Shown here piece by piece: positions 60,002 to 64,000 of a stretch of 64,000 bases of DNA. Within the stretch, counting starts at the first letter, position 1, and every line of letters begins with the position of its first letter. The notes below the pieces were generated by a model that saw only the letters and a program-made list of their open reading frames with translations, did no database searches and was not told the origin of the DNA. A program made the translations under genes and the position numbers. The stretch is from Quercus robur (taxonomy: Eukaryota; Streptophyta; Magnoliopsida; Fagales; Fagaceae): contig NC_065535.1 of NCBI RefSeq assembly GCF_932294415.1, forward strand, positions 7,243,501 through 7,307,500, read 5' to 3'.

Positions 60002-61096
60002 TGTAAGGTTGAATTTATTCAACCATCTAATTGGCTTTATTCCGTGCCAAATTTGCTTGTAATTCAGCATTTAGTAACCCTATATTTAGGTGGGTTTGTT
60101 GTAAGGGTAGTGAGTGAGATAGAGTGAAGTTTGCTCAAGAGTGTGAAAGAAAATAGAGACTCGTGACTGGGACTCGCGGGTGACTCGTGGCTGCAAGCCG
60201 CCAGAAGCAGCACACGTGCCAAGCATGCTGGAAGATGAACAGTCATGCTAGCTGGAGCACTACAGGACAAAATAGGACAACTGGCCATACGGTTAACTCA
60301 CGACTGGATCTCGCGACTTAGTCAAGCCGCGAGCCACCCCTGTTTTGTAAAACCTGACGTTTCACATTCCTCTCCCACTCCAGTATAAATACCCCTTTTA
60401 CCCACGATTGAAAGAGAGCTTCCAGAGAGAATTTTGAGAGAGAAACCCTAAAGAAAAACCAGATTGCTTCACCCACAATCTCTACCTTAGAGTCTCTTCA
60501 CATTCCTCAACTCTCTTCCTCTCCATTGTCAAATCCTTGAGAGGCATTATACCAAACCTGGTTCTCACCATCATCATCACTGTGAGACAGTCGTTTGGAT
60601 TTCTGGGAAGCAGTTAGGAAGGAACCAATCTTCATTGGTTGATGCTATGGTCTAGTAGCGGAATCCGGGAAGCTAGAAAAGAAAAAGGTTCGGCGCAACC
60701 TCGTTGGAGCAAGAAGCTTGGAGGGCTTAGGTGCACTGGGTAGATTAGGCTTGGAGGGTCTATTGCTGTCCTTGTATCCCAACTGTATTTTCTAGTGGAT
60801 TGATTACCGCTTGGAGGGCGGCGGAGAGGTTTTTCGCCGAGGACTTCAGTTTCCTCTTCGATAACACATTGCGTGTTGTCTTTGTGTTTGCATCTTCCTT
60901 CCTCTCTATCTTTGCCTTTATATTATCTGCTGTGGTTTTATTATGTTATGGCTTAGATAGATTTTAACCAATTTCATATTATAGCATGTGTTAAGTTTCC
61001 ACACATTAGTTGTTTGACATATTGCTTGAATTGGTTAAGTTGTAATTTGGGGGTCTAAACGTTCAAAGGTGTTTTGTACACGTTTTTGAACTTACA
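60002..61096 (+). repeat. 3' LTR of copy B
   Basis: Matches 51110-52214 almost throughout, except for a 13-bp length difference in the CGCG-rich part and scattered substitutions. Confidence 0.92.
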
Positions 61097-61440
61097 GCAA
61101 AGACAACACGCGATGTGTTATCGAAGAGGAAACCGAAGTCCTCGGCGAAAAACCTCTCCGCCGCCCTCCAAGCGGTAAACAATCCACTAGAAAATACAGT
61201 TGGGATACAAGGACAGCAATAGACCCTCCAAGCCTAATTTACCCAGTGCACCTAAGCCCTCCAAGCTTCTTGCTCCAACGAGGTTGCGCCGAACCTTTTT
61301 CTTTTCTAGCTTCCCGGATTCCGCTACTAGACTGTAGCATCAACCAATGAAGATTGGTTCCTTCCTAACTGCTTCCCAGAAATCCAAACAATTGTCTCAC
61401 AGTGAAGATGATGGTGAGAACCAGGTTTGGTATAATGCCT
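61097..61440 (-). mobile_element. Copia copy A, LTR (second piece)
   Basis: Continues the reverse LTR from 51109 ('acaacacgcgatgtgttatc' onward) and stops abruptly at 'ataatgcct', where copy C begins. The rest of this LTR is expected beyond the far end of copy C, outside the window. Confidence 0.85.
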
Positions 61441-64000
61441 GAAAGTTCAAAAACGTGTACAAAACACCTTTGAACGTTTAGACCCCCAAATTACAACTTA
61501 ACCAATTCAAGCAATATGTCAAACAAATAATGTGCGGAAACTTAACACATGCTATAATATGAAATTGGTTAAAATCTATCTAAGCCATAACATAATAAAA
61601 CCACAGCAGATAATATAAAGACAAAGATAGAGAGGAAGGAAGATGCAAACACAAAGACAACACGCGATGTGTTATCGAAGAGGAAACCGAAGTCCTCGGC
61701 GAAAAACCTCTCCGCCGCCCTCCAAGCGGTAATCAATCCACTAGAAAATACAGTTGGGATACAAGGACAGCAATAGACCCTCCAAGCCTAATCTACCCAG
61801 TGCACCTAAGCCCTCCAAGCATCTTGCTCCAACGAGGTTGCGCTGAACCTTTTTCTTTTCTAGCTTCCCGGATTCCGCTACTAGACCATAGCATCAACCA
61901 ATGAAGATTGGCTCCTTTCTAACTGCTTCCCAGAAATCCAAACAACTGTCTCACAGTGATGATGATGGTGAGAACCAGGTTTGGTATAATGCCTCTCAAG
62001 GATTTGACAATGGAGAGGAAGAGAGTTGAGGAATTTGAAGAGATTCTAAGGTAGAGATTGTGGGTGAAGAAATCTGGTTTTTCTTTAGGGTTTCTCTCTC
62101 AAAATTCTCTCTGGAAGCTCTCTTTTAATCGTGGGTAAAAAGGGGTATTTATACTGGAGTGGGAGAGGAATGTGAAACGTTAGGTTTTACAAAACAGGGG
62201 TGGCTCGCGGCTTGACCTTCGGCTTGACTAAGTCGTGAAATCCAGTCGCGAGTTAACCGTATGGCCAGTTGTCATGTTTTGTCCTGCAGTGCTCCAGCTA
62301 GCATGACTGTTCATCTTCCAGCATGCTTGGCACGTGTGCTGCTTCTGGCGGCTTGCAGCCGCGAGTCACCCGCGAGTCCCAGCCGCGAGTCTCTGTTTTC
62401 TTGCACACTCTTGAGCAAACTTCACTCTATCTCACTCACTACCCTTACAACAAACCCACCTAAATACAGGGTTACTAAATGCTGAATTACAAGCAAATTT
62501 GGCACGGAATAAAGCCAATTAGATGGTTGAATAAATTCAACCTTACAATCTCCCCCTTTGGCTATTCCATGACAAAACCCTAAAACAGACTCTAGACTTA
62601 ACATGTGAGTTGGGAACGGTTGAACAAAACTCACTCACACCTAACTCTAGAAGCTGTGAAGCACTTGAATCATATGAACATAATACTCCTGAAACACAAC
62701 AATACACCATGATCATTGTAAGCAGAAAATTATAAATGCATATGAAACAGGCAATATGTGATCAAGCAAAGATGGAGTTAATAAACAAACCATGGCTTGA
62801 TCACCCAAGTGAACACCACAAGGTAGTGATCACAATGCTCATTCACACTTGGAATGAACACAAGGACATACAAGTTAGCAAGCACAAGGCAAGACACTTG
62901 TATGCTCAACACTCAACCAATGCATAACACACAAGGTATATGCATCTAGGAACAATCCTACAAGGGCACAAGAGTGACAGTACATAAACCAAAATGCAGA
63001 ACATTTAGATTAAAGTACTGATTTCAACATAGCATAAAGGCTGCATTAAGCAAGGTACATACCATAAAGCCTACAAACTATGCATAAAACATTAACCCTA
63101 AAAGCTTACAAAAGCACATGGGTACAAAACACAAAAACATTCTGAATAACATCATCAAAATATATTAAAGTTTAAACCAAGAGTATAAGTAATGAGTTAG
63201 AAACAACTATACACAAAATACCCAAAAACATAAGCATATATAAACAGAGTTTCTGAATTTGATAACTATGACAACTCCCCCTCAACACATTACTCCCCCT
63301 TAAGATTTGCTTTTCTGCTTTTCATCATCAATGACATAATTTCTCCCCCTTTTTGACCGGAATGGCCAAAGGGTCACTGGTCATGCTGAGTTATGAAGCT
63401 GTTAAGTTTAGCAGACAAGACATCAATTTGGTCTTGCATGGCTCTCATCCTGTCAGAGTGCTCAATTTGGACTACCCTGATCCCATCAAGTCTTTCCAGA
63501 ATGATTTGGAAAGCATCTGGAGGTGTATCTGCAAAAGTTGAAGCTCTGTGTCTTTTGCCACTCCTCCTAGGTGTTGAGGTTGATGCATGCCCTGCTGCCT
63601 CTGCTTCAGTCTCCATTGGGACACCCTCTCCTTCATCACCTTCATCTTTTTCTCCCGGAAGCCTAACACTTATCCTTTTGCAGGTAAGCTTGTTAATTGC
63701 AGAAGGTGTGGACATGGGACTGATGTCTTGAGGGATTGGAACACCCTTCCTTCTAAAAATCCTCATTAGCAAACTGGGAAAGATCAATTTAGGCCTAGAG
63801 GTTGTTCTAGTCTCATCCACAATGGTGTCATATATGTGGGAACTTATGTCTATGAAATTCTTTTCTTTGAGATCCATCAGAAAAACTGCTCTAGCACAAT
63901 TGATTGTAGTCAATTTCTTAATGGGATAGAGGTTAAACATCATGATTATTGTAAGGCATCTCATGTCCACTGGAAAGGCAGTGGTATTCAAACATTTCCC
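61440..64000 (-). mobile_element. Copia copy C, reverse orientation, runs off the window
   Basis: Its 3' LTR is 61440-62547 (TGAAAG...CTTACA in plus-strand reading), followed by the polypurine tract in reverse (TCTCCCCCTTT, about 62549-62559). The internal 3' region continues to the window end. The 3' UTR (62548 to about 63190) is nearly identical to that of copy B, but the ORF beyond is not. A fossil; only its 3' third is visible. Confidence 0.88.
63374..63991 (-). pseudogene. Extra 3' ORF of Copia copy C, partial, fossil
   Basis: Minus-strand frame with LTIIMMFNLYPIKKLTTINC, an acidic/Ser-rich linker, an RRSGKRHR basic patch and a C-terminal coiled coil (RMRAMQDQIDVLSAKL). It is the counterpart of 57994-59139 in copy B by position and weak similarity (roughly a third identical by eye). 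The N-terminal part lies outside the window. Confidence 0.65.

Larger units (their letters stand above)
51110..61096 (+). mobile_element. Copia copy B, SIRE/Maximus-like LTR retrotransposon
   Basis: LTRs are 51110-52214 and 60002-61096 (TG...CA, about 1.1 kb each, about 2% different by eye, so of the order of one to a few million years old). The primer site TGGTATCAGAGC (52217-52228) directly follows the left LTR, and a polypurine tract AAAGGGGGAGA (59990-60000) precedes the right one. Target bases are ACAAA on the left and GCAAA on the right, a 5-bp duplication with one later change. The host site is the LTR of copy A. Pol parts in Copia order and an extra 3' ORF are present; no clear Gag domain is recognised. 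Treated as a fossil: it looks broken, with a few disruptions. Confidence 0.92.

Noticed and set aside
50894-62547. Large inverted repeat of about 1 kb flanking the Copia block
   Set aside because: Explained by reverse-oriented LTRs of copies A and C of the same family, not by a separate inverted-repeat system.

Overview
The window is nuclear DNA from a woody dicot, most likely Fagaceae (oak or chestnut relatives). Signs are AT-rich intergenic DNA, GT-AG introns, many plant transposons, and a repeated small element family with 'tttcagcaaaataagt...tccaaac' ends that I remember from that family. The species call is inference. It is not bacterial: there are no operons, no ribosome binding sites and no CRISPR.

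The host genes are one cytochrome P450 cluster of the CYP82 family. Four copies look complete, each with two exons and a phase-0 intron at the same place (after ...KATCL): G1 (+, 3237-5181), G2 (+, 10503-13092), G3 (-, 19280-15726) and G4 (+, 32942-38904). A fifth copy at 21417-21718 is an exon 2 remnant without its haem loop. G2 and G3 are tail-to-tail arms of a large inverted duplication (about 9925-13225 against 15600-20110). They differ by insertions: an element in the G3 promoter, about 1 kb in its intron, and a 31-bp U2 snRNA fragment with a 17-bp target duplication. The G1 and G4 promoters carry G-box (CACGTG) elements.

The rest is nested mobile DNA. 5709-6350 is a solo LTR with a 5-bp duplication. 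13675-14585 and 35006-36068 are Mutator-like MITEs with 9-bp duplications. 26993-32257 is a hAT element with an exact 8-bp duplication and a decayed DUF659-type transposase. 40160-50688 is a non-autonomous CACTA element holding host gene fragments: VAP27-like exons, a probable POD1/TAPT1-like first exon and one unidentified exon. A second hAT (about 44279-48423) with an almost open transposase frame sits inside it. 50894-64000 is a nest of three copies of one SIRE-like Copia family: copies B and C both lie inside the LTR of copy A, and B and C share LTRs and 3' UTR but carry strongly diverged 3' ORFs.

Duplicated host segments act as natural empty sites: 21719-22500 for two insertions, 26130-26200 for the CACTA, 26740 for hAT-1, and the G2 promoter for the U2 fragment. 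They allow exact boundaries and an order of events to be read from this window alone.
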